A stretch of DNA of 64,000 nucleotides from Dipteris shenzhenensis (taxonomy: Eukaryota > Polypodiophyta > Polypodiopsida > Gleicheniales). The stretch lies in assembly GCA_047967505.1 (NCBI GenBank), contig CM106541.1; one strand, 5' to 3'. The notes beneath the pieces were generated by a model, which searched no databases, was not told the origin of the DNA, and saw only the letters and a list, made by a program, of their open reading frames with translations. Made by a program: the position numbers and the translations under genes. Of the stretch, positions 49,051 through 60,718 are shown piece by piece. Positions within the stretch are counted from its first letter, which is position 1; every line of letters begins with the position of its first letter.

Positions 49051-50091
49051 AAATAGCTCTCAACCAATGGCCAGAGGGCCAACGTAACGTTGAGAAAATT
49101 AGAAAAAAAGGGGATATTTTTGAGAATGGCAAAAGAAGAAATCATAGAAATAGATACCTGATTGAGCAAGCTGCATTGCAGATCTACTTGAACATTATTT
49201 ATTTATTTATTTTGAGAAAAAAAAAGTTTTATAAGATCTACCTGAATATTGCAATTCCCCTATGGATCCATGTAACACATCCATGAATCATGAAATGCAT
49301 TTTGTTGGTTGCCACTCCTCATGGGATGAAGGGTATATATCTAAAGGAAAAGAATAAATGAAGAGAGACAAATATAAAGCATAAAATTTTGACTTACATT
49401 ATATAAACTCTCAAGTAAGTCACTTACAATTTGGTTTATATTGTGGAAGATACTTTGGATAATCCAACAAGACAAGCTCTTTATGCATTACACATGCTGA
49501 ATCAATATTTCCCATTTTGATATCTTCCCATCCTTTGTTCTAAAATCCTTCACTTAACCCTTCCAAGATGTCAAAATTTATTGGCAGATCATCTCTTTAG
49601 TCATTTATCGGGTTGCATTAGCACCCAGCTTCCTTTTATCGGATTGCATTGGCACCCAGCTTCCTTTTGATATACTCAATGTTTGTCAATAACCTTCAAT
49701 AGTGATTGATCCTATTGGCAATTTTTATAGAAGAAATAGAAGACACAGGTCAACGAGATAATGGGCTCACATTTACATCTTACTGGACAAGGGCAACACA
49801 CATGGTGTGTTGGAAAAACTAGACCTCCCACTGATTGGCCAATTCCTCAAGGTAATGTGATAGAGAGCTATAAAACCAAGTTGTTTACAAAATTATAGTG
49901 TTTCTTACGACCAAGAATTGCAACCAAAATATGCAAAATAAACATTTGCATGCCAATCATAGTCTTTGTTGAGCTACTCAGTCACTTGGCAATTAAAGTT
50001 TGTAAAACAATGCTCAATTATAAGGCCAATGGCACACAATATATTTTCAACTCTTGGATGATGGTTCAGATAAGAAAACATCCAACTCAAT
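49051..50091. other. Intergenic DNA with a short tandem repeat
   Basis: No genes recognised. At 49,606-49,672 a 34-bp unit (ATCGGRTTGCATTRGCACCC plus AGCTTCCTTTT) is present twice. The right end is the target site of the next gypsy element. Confidence 0.55.
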
Positions 50092-50095
50092 ATAT

Positions 50096-50279
50096 TGTGA
50101 AATGCTGCAAGAGTCAGCTATTGCAAATGCATGCCCTTCTCTTGGCTCGACTAGCTGTTTATTAACCCTTATCGTATGTTAGGAAGTTACAACTGGTTAG
50201 ATGCAGTTACATGCGCCATACTACACCACATGTTAGTCATGCACATGTGGGCTTAGCCACATGTCATTTGTATACCACA
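50096..50279 (-). repeat. 3' LTR of the gypsy element
   Basis: 184 bp; on the plus strand it reads TGTGAAATGCTGC to TATACCACA. Confidence 0.92.
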
Positions 50280-50287
50280 CCTCCCCC

Positions 50288-51260
50288 CTAAGAGGAAACC
50301 CTCACAAAGGGTTTCATATGGCAAACATGTGCGCAGGTCACGGATCCATTCAACAGACGTTGGAGCTTGTATGTGTATGTGCGGAGTTTTTTTATTACTT
50401 TGTATAGGCCGATCCAGTTGTGCATGAAGCTCTTGCAAAGGTCTTTCTTTTGGACTAGGAAGTAAACAGAGACCAAATCTCCATCATTGTAGTGGACATC
50501 AACTCTTCCATCGTCGTAGTGCTTTTTTTGTTTTTGCTGAGCTATCTGGAGGTTGCGCAACAAGGAAGATCTGAGTAGAGGTTGGACTTGCTAAAGGTGA
50601 AGGTACCATTCTACAGCATCTTTGAACCGTGTCAGAACTGTGATGTCTGGGAGCTGAGGGGGGAATTGCAGGTCTCTTCTGTAAAGAGCTTTGAATGGAC
50701 TAATTCATGTCGATGCTTGTACTATTGTTCGATATGCATGAAGCACAAATGGTAAGATCTGGTCCCAATTGTCGTGATTTGGGATGATGTAGACTTGAAT
50801 CATTTGTTTGATTGTCTTGTTGAGGCATTTGGTGAGTCCATAATGATGCGCACTAGTGAACGAAAGAGTGATTCCTATGCACTGTGCAAGAACTCTGCCA
50901 TCACCTGAGACTTAAAGTTTGTGCCTTGATTAGAAAGGATCGTCATTGGACATGCATGTCATGAAATGACGTTGTCGATTAAAAATTTTGCGACTGTGTC
51001 AGCAGATATTTCCTTGACTACTGTAGCTTCACACCAACGCATTAAATATTCAGTAAGCACAATTATATACTTATTTCCTACAATTGATTCTAGAAAAGGA
51101 CCAGTTATATCCCAAGATACTAGCTCGAAAGGTTTGGAAACTTGCATGCTTTGTAGAAATCCTGGTGGTTTGTTGTGGGATGGCTTTGTGGCTTAACAAA
51201 TTGGACAGGCTCTTAGATGGTCGGTGATAAATGTCCTCATTTTCGGCCACTAATACTGAC
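50288..51260 (-). pseudogene. Gypsy integrase
   Basis: Minus-strand frames hold the start of the DDE core (FELVSWDITGPF, then IIVLTEYLMRWCEA, about 50,959-51,147) and the integrase C-terminal region (QQKQKKHYDDGRVDVHY, HNWIGLYKVIKKL; 50,288-50,563). The segment between them, with the second Asp and the Glu, is frameshifted. This enzyme would insert the DNA copy. Confidence 0.82.
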
Positions 51261-51699
51261 TACAGATTATTCAAAGGATCCGGTGGACACCTAAATGGCC
51301 AAAAAGGGGATGTGAGTGAAAGTAGTATGTGAAATGATAATGAAGTGATCTGGGGACAAAAAGTCGTGGTTCGTGATTTTGAGAAATGAGGAATAGAAGG
51401 TTATTTTTTATTTGAAACTTCTTGTGATCTGGGTGATTTTGGGAACCTCATAGGTTGGCTAGGATGTTCTATACATTTGGATCTTGTTGTTGGACTGTAG
51501 GAAAAGAGGACAAATCTATCGGTTGAACATGGGAGGGTATCTGGAACACAGGGGGGACAGTTGTGCTTGTTTCGGGACTTGTTAGATAGTCTTAGATTTA
51601 GATCTAGAGGTGAGGACTATTGTACCTATTGGAATTCCTAACAACGAGATAATGCATCAACCACTATATTTTCTTTACCTGGAGTATACTGAATCTTGA

Positions 51700-53480
51700 A
51701 CTAGTAATCTTGTAATGTAAGAATCCATCACATGAGTCGTCCTAGAGGATGTTTTTTCTTGAGCATCGGAATGATAGGTCGATGGTCAGTCTCCACTATG
51801 ACGTCTGTCCCATGCAGGTATGGGTGTAACTTTGAAAATGCCCACAAAATTGCCAGTACTTCCTTCTCAGTTGTTGAATAATTTTTTTCTGCTAATGAGA
51901 GAGTTTTACTAATAAATGAGATTGGACGGATTTCGATGGAGTCTTGTTGAAGTAGGGTTGCTCCTAACCCATCATTCGATGCATCTGTCCCGTAGTAAAA
52001 AAGGTTTTTTGAAATTTGGATACTTTAAAATTGCAATAATTGTCAATAAAAGCTTTACTTGATTGTAAGCTGTAGCACAAGAAGAAGACCAATTGGATTT
52101 TGCATTCTTTTTTAGTAGTTGTCGTAAAGGTGCAGTGATCTTTGCAAAATCTGGAAGAAAACGTGTAGCAAAATTAAGCATTCCTAAAAATCTCTAGAGC
52201 TGCTTGACTGTTCTTGGTTCAGGGTAGTGCATGATTGCTTGGACCTTAGATGGATCCATTTGAATTCCTACTGTAGAAACTATGAACCCAATGAATTTTA
52301 TTGATGTGCATGCCCACTTACATTTTTTCATTTGGAGTTTCAAATTAAATTTCTTCAGCCGACGAAGGACTTCTTCGAGGGCCGCAAGGTGTTGCACCCA
52401 CGAAGCAGTGTGAATGAGAATGTCATCTAGATAGATGACGAGGACTTTCTTTGTGATGAGATCATGTAGAATTCTATTCACTAATCATTGAAAGGTACTC
52501 GAAGCATCGGAAAGCCCAAAGGGCATGACTTCGAATTGGTAAAGACCTATTGAAGTTCTGAAGGCCACCTTTTCTGCATCTACAAGGTGGATCAGGATGC
52601 CAGTAACCTGCAGCTAGATCTAGTGATGTAAAATATGTTGAAGATCCCAATTGATATAGTAAGTCAGTCAAATGAGGCAATGAATAGACATCGTGTATCG
52701 TTACTTCATTCAGTGATCTGTAATCAATATAGAATCTGAGGTCGCCATTTACTTTTTTAGTCAGATGTGGTTCAGCAACCCATGGACTTGATGACGAGCG
52801 AATTACCTTTTTCTATAGCATCTCTTGAATTTCTTGATTAATGCACTGTATTTGTTTAGGGGAAGGTCTCCTTATTGCCATCTTTATAGGGTGTGCTGAT
52901 TCTATTCAAATGTTGTGAAAAACTGGTGCCATTGTACAGGTTGGATGCTAAGGATCAGAAATGACAGACTTAAAGTTGTTGAGCAAAGTGTGTACCCTTG
53001 AACACGCTCAGAATTTGGGACTGTTGGGGTCGACTGTGAACAAGAAATGCTAGAGTATGGACCCCAACGTATCCAAGGTATGGGTTTACCTCCTGACACT
53101 ATTGGAGTATGTTGATGAAAATCTAGCAAAGCTTTGTTTTGAGAAAGCCAATCACAACCTAAGGTAAGTGGAAATAATTGTTTAGGGAGTAGGTAGACTG
53201 AATGAGAGAAGGATTGTTGTTGCATTAAGAACTTAGCGTCCACCAAGGTATGGGACTGATACAATGTTTGATGATCCCCAAAAAGAACCTGTACCTATGG
53301 ACCATGTGAAGGAATGGAAACTGAGCTGTTGTTGAAGTTTGGGACTGATTGAAGAGCCGGAACTACCAATGTAGATTAACACATTGACATGAAACTCATG
53401 GATATCTGTAACGATGCAGACTTGGCGACGGTGGGGCAGTCGAGGCTTGCAAGTGCGGTTGGCTAGCTTCACACAACCAA
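51700..53480 (-). pseudogene. Gypsy protease, RT and RNase H
   Basis: Read downward from 53,480: a degenerate protease (LIYIGSSGSSISPKL near 53,370, catalytic Asp replaced), LGCDWLSQNKALLDF near 53,140, RT (STYFTSLDLAAGYW near 52,610; VIYLDDILIHT with YLDD near 52,430; FNLKLQMKKCKW; KFIGFIVS), then RNase H onset (MLNFATRFLPDF, FLLRDRCIE near 51,975-52,180). Frames shift repeatedly. Confidence 0.87.
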
Positions 53481-53559
53481 CCGCTTAGATGTTTTTCGGA
53501 AGCTCCGCGAGTGTTGCTACATCAGTCACTTGAGCATTTTGAACTGCATGTGGACTAGA

Positions 53560-54418
53560 GCATGGAGATCGGCAATATTTTGCGACATGCCCATATCAGT
53601 TATGATTGAAACATCTCGATCGTCCTTTTTCATCTCGCTCAAGTAAGCACTCCTTGAATGCATTCCGATTAGTGTTCTGGGAGTTCTGGAGATCTATGTC
53701 CATAGGAACAGCTGTGTCTGTTATCACTTTATGCTTCTCTAAAGAAGAGGATGAATGATTTCTTTAGTTATGCTCCCCAAAAATACATGACTCAATTCTT
53801 TGAGCTATTTAGACAGCATCATAGAATGTTTTAGGACCCTGATCTCTTATGCATCGGGAAATGTCATGTCTGAGTCTTGGCTAGAGAAAGAACAATTTCA
53901 TGTCCTCTTACATGGAAGAATCTGCTCACACCAAAAGTTGATTCAATTTGACCATGAACTGCGCCACAAGCTCATGTTCATTTTGAAACACATCTTGCAG
54001 TTGTTGAAGCACCGTTTGCATCACATTCGCATGTGCGAAGTTTTGTAATAGTTGATGTCGTAAACTAGGCCAATGATGCTTGATGGAATCATGCTGTTGT
54101 ATGAACCAGGTTGTAACAATCCCCTCCAATACTGTGCGGAGCTCTAGTGCTTTCTGTTTGTTAGACCAGGAATGGTAGTCTATCTGCGATGTTCTCAAAA
54201 TGGTCGATCTAGACGATGCTATCTTCTATGGGAAGACCATGAAAAGACTTAGGACGAACCTTGTTATCCTTCGACGGTGTGGACGAATTCGATGTATGAT
54301 GAGAGGCCAGCAACGACATCAACACTTGGTTCATCTGAGAAAGCTGAGACGTGAGAGCAAAGATCGGGTCTTCAGGGTGAGAGTGAGTGTGGGCCTCCTC
54401 CATGTGATGTTCCTCCAT
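53560..54418 (-). pseudogene. Gypsy gag
   Basis: ATG at 54,418, about 25 bp inside the 5' LTR, opens MEEHHMEEAHTHSHPEDPIF with a Gln/Ser-rich coiled N-terminus. The next frame (53,926-54,198) has a retrotransposon capsid core (VTTWFIQQHD, WPSLRHQLLQNF, ELVAQFMVKLNQL). Near 53,570-53,612 a zinc knuckle has lost its second Cys and gained a stop (CFNH, then YGHVAKYC). Confidence 0.82.
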
Positions 54419-54443
54419 CTGGTGGCCGACGTCTCCACCAATA

Positions 54444-54627
54444 TGTGGAATGCTGCTATAGTCAGCTACTGTAAATGTGTGCCCTTCTGTTGGCTCGACT
54501 GGCTATTTATTAACCCTTATCATCTGTTAGGAAGTTACAACTGGTTGGATGCAATTACATGCGCCATACTGCGCCACGTGTTAGTCGTGCACATGTGGGC
54601 TTGGCCATGTGTCATTTGTATACCACA
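54444..54627 (-). repeat. 5' LTR of the gypsy element
   Basis: 184 bp, TGTGGAATGCTGC to TATACCACA on the plus strand. Just inside it (minus strand) is TTGGTGGAGACG, presumably the primer site; I do not recognise the tRNA. Confidence 0.92.
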
Positions 54628-54632
54628 ATATT

Positions 54633-55688
54633 GTGAGGTTTGTTCCAAGATCGATACAACTTAAATACATGATTGCGAGTCATAATTTTATAATTTCCTT
54701 TTACTATAAATGGCGTAGGTTGATTGGAAATCAACTTATTCCATTAGATCAAGATCTGAACTCATTTAGTCGTGACAACAAATCAATTGACATTACGATT
54801 GATGAGAATGGAATTATTAAATATTCATGTTTGATTCATTAACTCTAGTGATTTGTTAACACTTCTTGTTACTAGTTCTTCGAAGGGGAAAAAATACAAT
54901 TTGATGCAAAGAGATCCCATAATGGGATTATTAAGATAAAATCAAAAGTGATAATCAACTCTAGTGATTTGTTAACACTTCTTGTTAATAGTTTCTTCGA
55001 AGGAGAGAAAATACAATTTGATGCAGGGAGATCCATAATGGGATTATTGAGATAAATCAAAATTGATAATTACAGGTACTCATGATTAATGATTTTGTAC
55101 ATGTAAAAGATAGAGAAGTACTATGGTTCTACTCTATTCTGAAAGTCAAATGGAATGTTGTTTCTTTGTCCTAATGGTCTACTTCTTTTTAGGCAACCCT
55201 TGAGACAACAATTGATGCTATGGGGTTCCTAAGATGGAAGCTAATTGGGGGACTCTACTAATTGTTAGACACAATGGACTGCTCATTCTTTGTAAACTCT
55301 AACAAAGAGCAAGACTAGCCAAGATCCCATTAGCACCTTTACAATGACTTTGTTAATATATGGATCGGTTTGATTGTAATTTCAGTAGTGTACATGCTTC
55401 TTAAACATATTCCATATTCGTGGACTTGTTTAGACTGATATAAAAATAGTGAGAATGAACTTAATGAGATTGAACTTGTTTAGAATGATATACAATAAAA
55501 AAAACTTACCAAAGTCCTACAAGGATAATCATGTCTATCACTTCTCCTTCCCTATCCCTCAGTGAATCCTTTGTAAGGTTATAATCCCTAAGTAAATCTG
55601 CATCCTGAAGCCTAATAATATTGTCGGTCCTAGTCTATTTAGCTTCTACAAAACTTGCATTTCTAAGCTTGCTATTTCTACAATGAGG
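54633..55688. other. Intergenic DNA with a 116-bp tandem duplication
   Basis: AACTCTAGTGATTTGTTAAC starts copies at 54,841 and 54,957, both continuing through ACACTTCTTGTTA, TTCTTCGAAGG, AAAATACAATTTGATGCA and CATAATGGGATTATT. Nothing coding recognised in the rest. Confidence 0.8.
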
Positions 55689-56375
55689 TTACCTACGCTC
55701 CCTCATTTTCTCCCTTTGTGATTCATCAAAGGTCATATTTGCTCTAGTTCCTTCGCCGTGTGTGACTTCTTGTACCTTTACCTCTTCCACCCTTGGTATT
55801 CTTATAGGTGGTACAAACAGAATATCCCTTATCTTTATACCATACCATTCTATAGCTTGAACAAGCTTGTCATATCTCCACACAACCATTTTTAGGGTAG
55901 TCATGTCCTTGCTCATGACAATGACCCTATGGCTATGGATGGCAAGAAGCATTGTCTCTTAGAAGAACTCTATTAGAAAATCTTCTATAGCCTCTTGGAG
56001 TGCCCATATTGTTGTTCTCTGCCACCTTAAGGCAAGGATCTAGTCATCGCAAACTCCCTTGACCAGCCTCTAGAAGTGCCCATATTGTTGTTCTCTACCA
56101 CCTTAAGCCAAGGCTCCAGTCGTCGCAAACTTCCTTGACTAGCCTCTAGAAAGGTGCTTTAGGAATACGAAATCCCATGGCTTTCTAAGCTTCTTTTATC
56201 TCTCTCAATATTGTGACCTTATATTTGAACCTCCTCATTCTTGCTTGTTTGAGAAGATGCATACTACATAGGTTTCCCTTGAATGAGCAGCTGGACCTTT
56301 AGATGAGGCTGCAACCATTTTTGCTATTGGTGGACCAATGTCTTTCCTCCTTGTTGTTCTCTTCGTCTTCACCAT
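55689..56375 (-). pseudogene. Histone H3-like pseudogene (possibly centromeric-H3-like)
   Basis: On the minus strand an ATG at 56,375 opens MVKTKRTTRRKDIG, like the H3 tail start. After a frameshift near 56,240 the histone fold follows: FKYKVTILREIKEA (H3 RPGTVALREIRxxQ), FRIPKAPF, RLVKEVCDD, LRW, then IWALQEAIEDFLIEFF, MLLAIHSHRVIVMSKDM. These match H3 alpha-N through loop 2 in order. A 76-bp tandem duplication (units at 56,000 and 56,076) repeats the RLVKEV-to-IWAL part and shifts the frame. Stops interrupt it, several at Gln positions. Trp after LR, EDFL and MLLAIHSHR recall centromeric H3 more than canonical H3, but the loop-1 length is canonical. The frame runs about 55 codons beyond the normal H3 end. 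No intron is evident, so it may be retrocopied. Confidence 0.8.
55993..56150. repeat. 76-bp tandem duplication inside the H3-like pseudogene
   Basis: GTGCCCATATTGTTGTTCTC begins copies at 56,000 and 56,076; they differ at about ten positions. One copy has TAG where the other keeps CAG. Confidence 0.93.
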
Positions 56376-56432
56376 TGGTATAGATAACTAACTACTACTG
56401 CAAATTGAAGAACATAACAAAGAACATCTAAG

Positions 56433-56502
<70 letters not shown>

Positions 56503-56695
56503 GCCAACCTTGGAACCTAAAATCTACGAAACAAGGAATTTTTGCAATAGAATGGGATTTTGGGGGGGTTGGGAGAATTGCAACATAATGCAATTTGGGG
56601 TGTTGGGATTTTCCCAACCCCCCAAATTGCATTTTGTTGCACACTTCCTTGTTTTGTAGATTTTGGAAGCTAAGTTTGTCCATAGAAGAAAATAA

Positions 56696-56755
<60 letters not shown>

Positions 56756-56760
56756 TGAGT

Positions 56761-56795
<35 letters not shown>
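56433..56795. repeat. Fold-back element copy 1 bounded by CT and GA tracts
   Basis: A (CT)n tract (56,433-56,501) and a (GA)n tract (56,699-56,795) flank a core that is its own imperfect inverted repeat: AAAATCTACGAAACAAGGAA on the left pairs with TTCCTTGTTTTGTAGATTTT on the right, and GGGGGTTGGGA with TCCCAACCCCCC. The whole could fold into a ~360-bp hairpin. Confidence 0.8.
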
Positions 56796-56898
56796 TTTTG
56801 AATTATATGATTAGCTTTGAAATCTCTACTATGTGAGGATATTCACTACAATTAAACCCATTTGGCTACAAATCAAAGAGAAAATTGACAGTCACTAG

Positions 56899-56936
<38 letters not shown>

Positions 56937-57006
56937 GGCAGTCACTAGATTATGAGAGAGAGAGAGAGACTTATATGGGGGATCGAGAGACTTATATGGG
57001 GATCCC

Positions 57007-57009
<3 letters not shown>

Positions 57010-57058
<49 letters not shown>

Positions 57059-57235
57059 CCTAATCTTCAAAATCTACAAAAATTGCTAAATTTCATCACT
57101 AGGAAAAGTGTGCAATAGAATGGGATTTTGAAGGTTGGGAACTTCTCAACCTTCCAAATCGCACTTTGTTGTACACTTTTTTTTCATGCGAATTTTGGAG
57201 GCTAGCTAGGAAAGGAAAGGAGCTCTCTCTCTCTC
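57010..57235. repeat. Fold-back element copy 2
   Basis: Same organisation as copy 1: (CT)n at 57,010-57,056, TTCAAAATCTACAAAA, GTGTGCAATAGAATGGGATT, GAAGGTTGGGA, then the inverted arm TCTCAACCTTCC, GTTGTACACTT and a short CT run at 57,223-57,236. The shared GCAATAGAATGGGATTTTG shows it is a relative of copy 1. Confidence 0.78.
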
Positions 57236-58580
57236 AGGAAAGTGTAGCATTAAGAGGTCTACATACACCCATCATGTAGACACATACAGTATGTAGCATT
57301 AAGAGGTAGATACACCCAGCATGTAGACACATACGCACTGGGATATTTAAATGATCCAGTTTTATGAAGATGCAGGGATATATCTCAAGAAAGATCGAGT
57401 GATGCCATGGTATGAGCTCATCATGCAAATTAGAAGGCATGCAAGGAAATACATGCAAAAATATTAGCGTCCAGACCTTCAAGATTGACATATCTTGATG
57501 TGTGTGCAATCGTTTGTGGCACATGTTATGATGCACTTGCTACCCTACGTAGTCGCTCGAAGTGCACACATTGTTGCTCGGCACGTTTCTACTCCTCTTC
57601 AACCTCTTCTTGCATCAAGGGACACTTGCCTGCTTTGCTGGAACCTTTTGGTTCCTTAGGCAGAGAAAGAGATCCATGTCCTTGTGGCATTCTGTCGACA
57701 GAGTGATTGGATGTTGGTGATAAAGCGATAGATCAGTGATATGCAAGTTCTGCATGCATCAAATTTAGTGTTCATGAGATCCCCACCTGTGATGCTAGAT
57801 GCTCAATGTGAATGCTGCATGCCATATGGTCGATGCAAGATGAGAGATGTTACATATACTAATTAAGATGCAAGTTGTTATATCACACATGTACTATGCA
57901 TGATGAACATGCAATGAATTAACAAGAAAGTTTTCACTAAATTACAATCTTTAACTACAAATAACAAAATAATTAACACTCATGTACAATAATTAAAACT
58001 CATGTGCATTCATGATAATTAAAACTCATGTACAATAATTAATCAAAACTCATGTACGTTGCAAATGCACAAATGCCGAATGGCAAATAATTGATTTTAT
58101 CTCAAAAGGTTTTGATTACAAGAAGTTTGACACTTGGGATCTCAGTATATACAAGACCAATCAAAAGGCCTATGGTGCTAGCCTAAGTGCGAGGCTCATC
58201 TACTCCAAGGGGGAAGAGGCCCTAATACAACTATCAAACGCCATGCAAGTTCTCCACAAAGTTTTGGCAAAGTAAGAAGTAGATTCATTATTTTTGTGTG
58301 TCTTTGATAACTTGTGAATATATTCTATGGAATACACGTTAAAATGTGCGCACTCACTCTAAGGTTGAGAGTGGTCACCTTTAAAGTACATTCACACATG
58401 GATGTGAAGGGGTGTTGACTTTGGTGGCTCCCAAATGCTGATCTACCTTTTCATCTTGTAGCTCATTCATTGTGAGATTGTTTTTCAAGTATCATGAAAT
58501 GAAGAATATTTTTCAATCTATGTCTCCCCTTGCAAAATGAATGTCTCTCTCTCTCTCTCTCCTCATCTTCATTCTTTAAG
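57236..58580. other. Intergenic DNA with short direct repeats
   Basis: GTAGCATTAAGAGGT recurs at about 57,243 and 57,294 (unit about 51 bp), and AATTAAAACTCATGT recurs several times at 57,970-58,055. No genes recognised. Confidence 0.6.
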
Positions 58581-59963
58581 GTGTTTTGCACGCCTTAACA
58601 CTGGCGATCCTGCAATTGGTTCAAGCATTCCAGACTCCGAAGAAGAGACCAGCCTATTTTCTGAAATGAGCAATGTGAGTGCTAGAGAACACAGCATGGC
58701 GTTGAAGGATGTGATGATTGTAGGAGATGTGGAAACTATTGTGGACTCAAAGACCACCTTTTGGCAATGATGAAGAATATGGCGCATTAGGTCGACGCTA
58801 TAGCCTGCGACTTTGGAAGAGCATCTTGCACGTTCGGAACCCTCTGTTTGGGTCTCAGAGATGGCAAACAGGAACAATTACTTTGGCTCGGATAAGTTTG
58901 CCAGCTTTCTCTCTTAGTCTCCTCATTGACGTAGTAATCCTGAATCCATAATGCGTATGTATACCTGCATATGATGAATCGATCCTATGGTTCAAGAATT
59001 TAATGAAACGCAGTATGGACGTGGAGAGAATGCGGGTTGTTTTTGCAGAATAGAGCAAATCATTGTGATGTTCATGAGGAAATCGGGATTGCCATGTGGA
59101 GGCGTGTCAAAGATGGAAGAGGAAGCACACAGCGGCAGTTGCAGTTATGCTCATGTGAACAATGCAGGCATTTGAAGAGTTGTTGCATCCCCGGGCGTGC
59201 CAAAGTTTCTCAGGCCGAGAGGCATTGCACGGCGCCGAAAATAGACGAAGAAACACAACATCCTCGATGAAGAATCACCTCTGCGGAATGATCGATAGCT
59301 GCACAAAGTCCACTCGGTAATCCCATGGATTTCTGTTGCTCAATCTCTGCTCTCGGTGAAATGAGGAATGCGAGAAGCGCTCATACTGGATGAATAAAGC
59401 GTGTTTGCTGTCTGGTTTGAGCCTGGATGCCAAAATTCTAGGGGGCAGGGCATCCAGTTGCTGGTAACAGCGGCACTAAGCGTTTTCATTCAAGCACCAG
59501 AAAGGAGAAACCATCACAGCAGGACAAGCACGACCACGGTAATGATGATTACAGCAATAAGCAGACCGAACTGAAATCAAAGACGGATATTCTAGACACG
59601 ATTCAGAGGATTGAAACCAGACCATATCCGTTTGACACTCAGAGTGCGCCGAAGCCACCAATCCAAGTGTTGTGCGAGCAAGTTTGCAAGGTATGCAAAC
59701 TCTACATACCACTCGAAAGGACGCCCGCCTCTCTACATGAAGAAATGATCCCAGAATTCTCGATCGATGAAATCCGAAGGCGAGTTGATAAGCTTTATCG
59801 CCATTTCCATGCCTCTAATTCCTTCTCTTGGCGTTCGCCTGTTCACCAGAATTTACAAACCAATTCTACAACACAGAGTGCTCCGCCAAACAACTTAACA
59901 TCTCATTCTCAAGCATCATCCGGCAGAAAATTTATTCAATCTTCTGGCAATTGCGTATACTGA
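58581..59963 (+). CDS. Candidate multi-exon gene, product unknown
   Basis: A higher-GC segment than its surroundings. A possible exon 58,581-58,674 follows CTTCATTCTTTAAG and ends at a strong donor GTGAGT (FARLNTGDPAIGSSIPDSEE). A possible exon from 59,049, after TTGTTTTTGCAG, encodes NRANHCDVHEEIGIAMWRR and the Cys-rich CSCEQCRHLKSCC; the two join in phase. A third open segment, 59,442-59,963, after AAATTCTAG, is about 173 codons with VCKVCKLYIPLER and FSIDEIRRRVDKLYRHFHAS, ending in TGA. No clear donor links exons 2 and 3, and the 5' end is not visible. I recognise no family. Confidence 0.38.
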
Positions 59964-60718
59964 AGATTTCGATTCCGTGGTGATCAAAGGTGCAAAGAAA
60001 GACAGAAAGAAAGAAACAACGTACGTTAACACCATGCAGGGTGGAGGCAAAGCGACAGACATGCGCGACGTTGTGGCTCTCCATATCTGCATTCATTACT
60101 TCACTAGTCAATAGATCCGTAATTTCAATAATCTAGCTCCACTCTCCAAATTAGTTAATTGGGCCATCCCGATACGGAGTTCATTACAGAAGACATAAAA
60201 AGAATTCCATCACGAAGAACACGATGATCTTGAAAACGAAAGGTGATGAAGACGATGGCTACATGTTCATGAACGATTGCAATGGTTATCTATCTACGTC
60301 CAAAGGTGTGGATGAATAGCAGAATGAGTAATGAGATTGAGAAAGGCAATAGTATTGGAGGAGACGTGCATGATGTGATGTACGCTGGATGGAAACAAGA
60401 AGACCTGTTGTTGTGTTATGCTATGTATGCGAATAGCCCGCCAGGAAGAGAGCGATGTTTTCTTTTCAACAATGGTTTTCTGTGATTGAGATGCTGCTTA
60501 GCCATTCTAGAGATTGCGCTCCTGCCCTACGAAATTGAAGTTTGACTGCAAATGCAAATCCAAACTCGCATCCAATTCAGCAAGCTCAGATTCGACATTC
60601 ATAGCTCTCAAAATGAGCTCTCAGAGTTCAGGTTTGATCTCTTTGACGGCTTAACAACCAACAAATATTTTGATCATTTACATCCAATTCAAACTCACAC
60701 ATAAATTCATCATTCTAA
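59964..60718. other. Downstream DNA, no clear gene
   Basis: A short frame from ATG 60,224 (MILKTKGDEDDGYMFMNDCN) is polar but only about 31 codons; nothing else is supported. Confidence 0.4.

Larger units (their letters stand above)
50096..54627 (-). mobile_element. Complete compact Ty3/gypsy element
   Basis: Two 184-bp LTRs (50,096-50,279 and 54,444-54,627) enclose a minus-strand gag-protease-RT-RNase H-integrase series; total 4,532 bp. The flanks share ATAT or ATATT (50,092 and 54,628), a 4-5-bp target duplication whose exact edge is ambiguous by one base. In minus orientation the LTR runs TGTGGTATAC to TTCCACA, and TTAGGGGGGAG, a good purine tract, lies just before the 3' LTR. LTRs differ at about 21 of 184 positions (roughly 11%, mostly transitions), so the insertion is old; coding frames are broken throughout. 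Confidence 0.93.
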
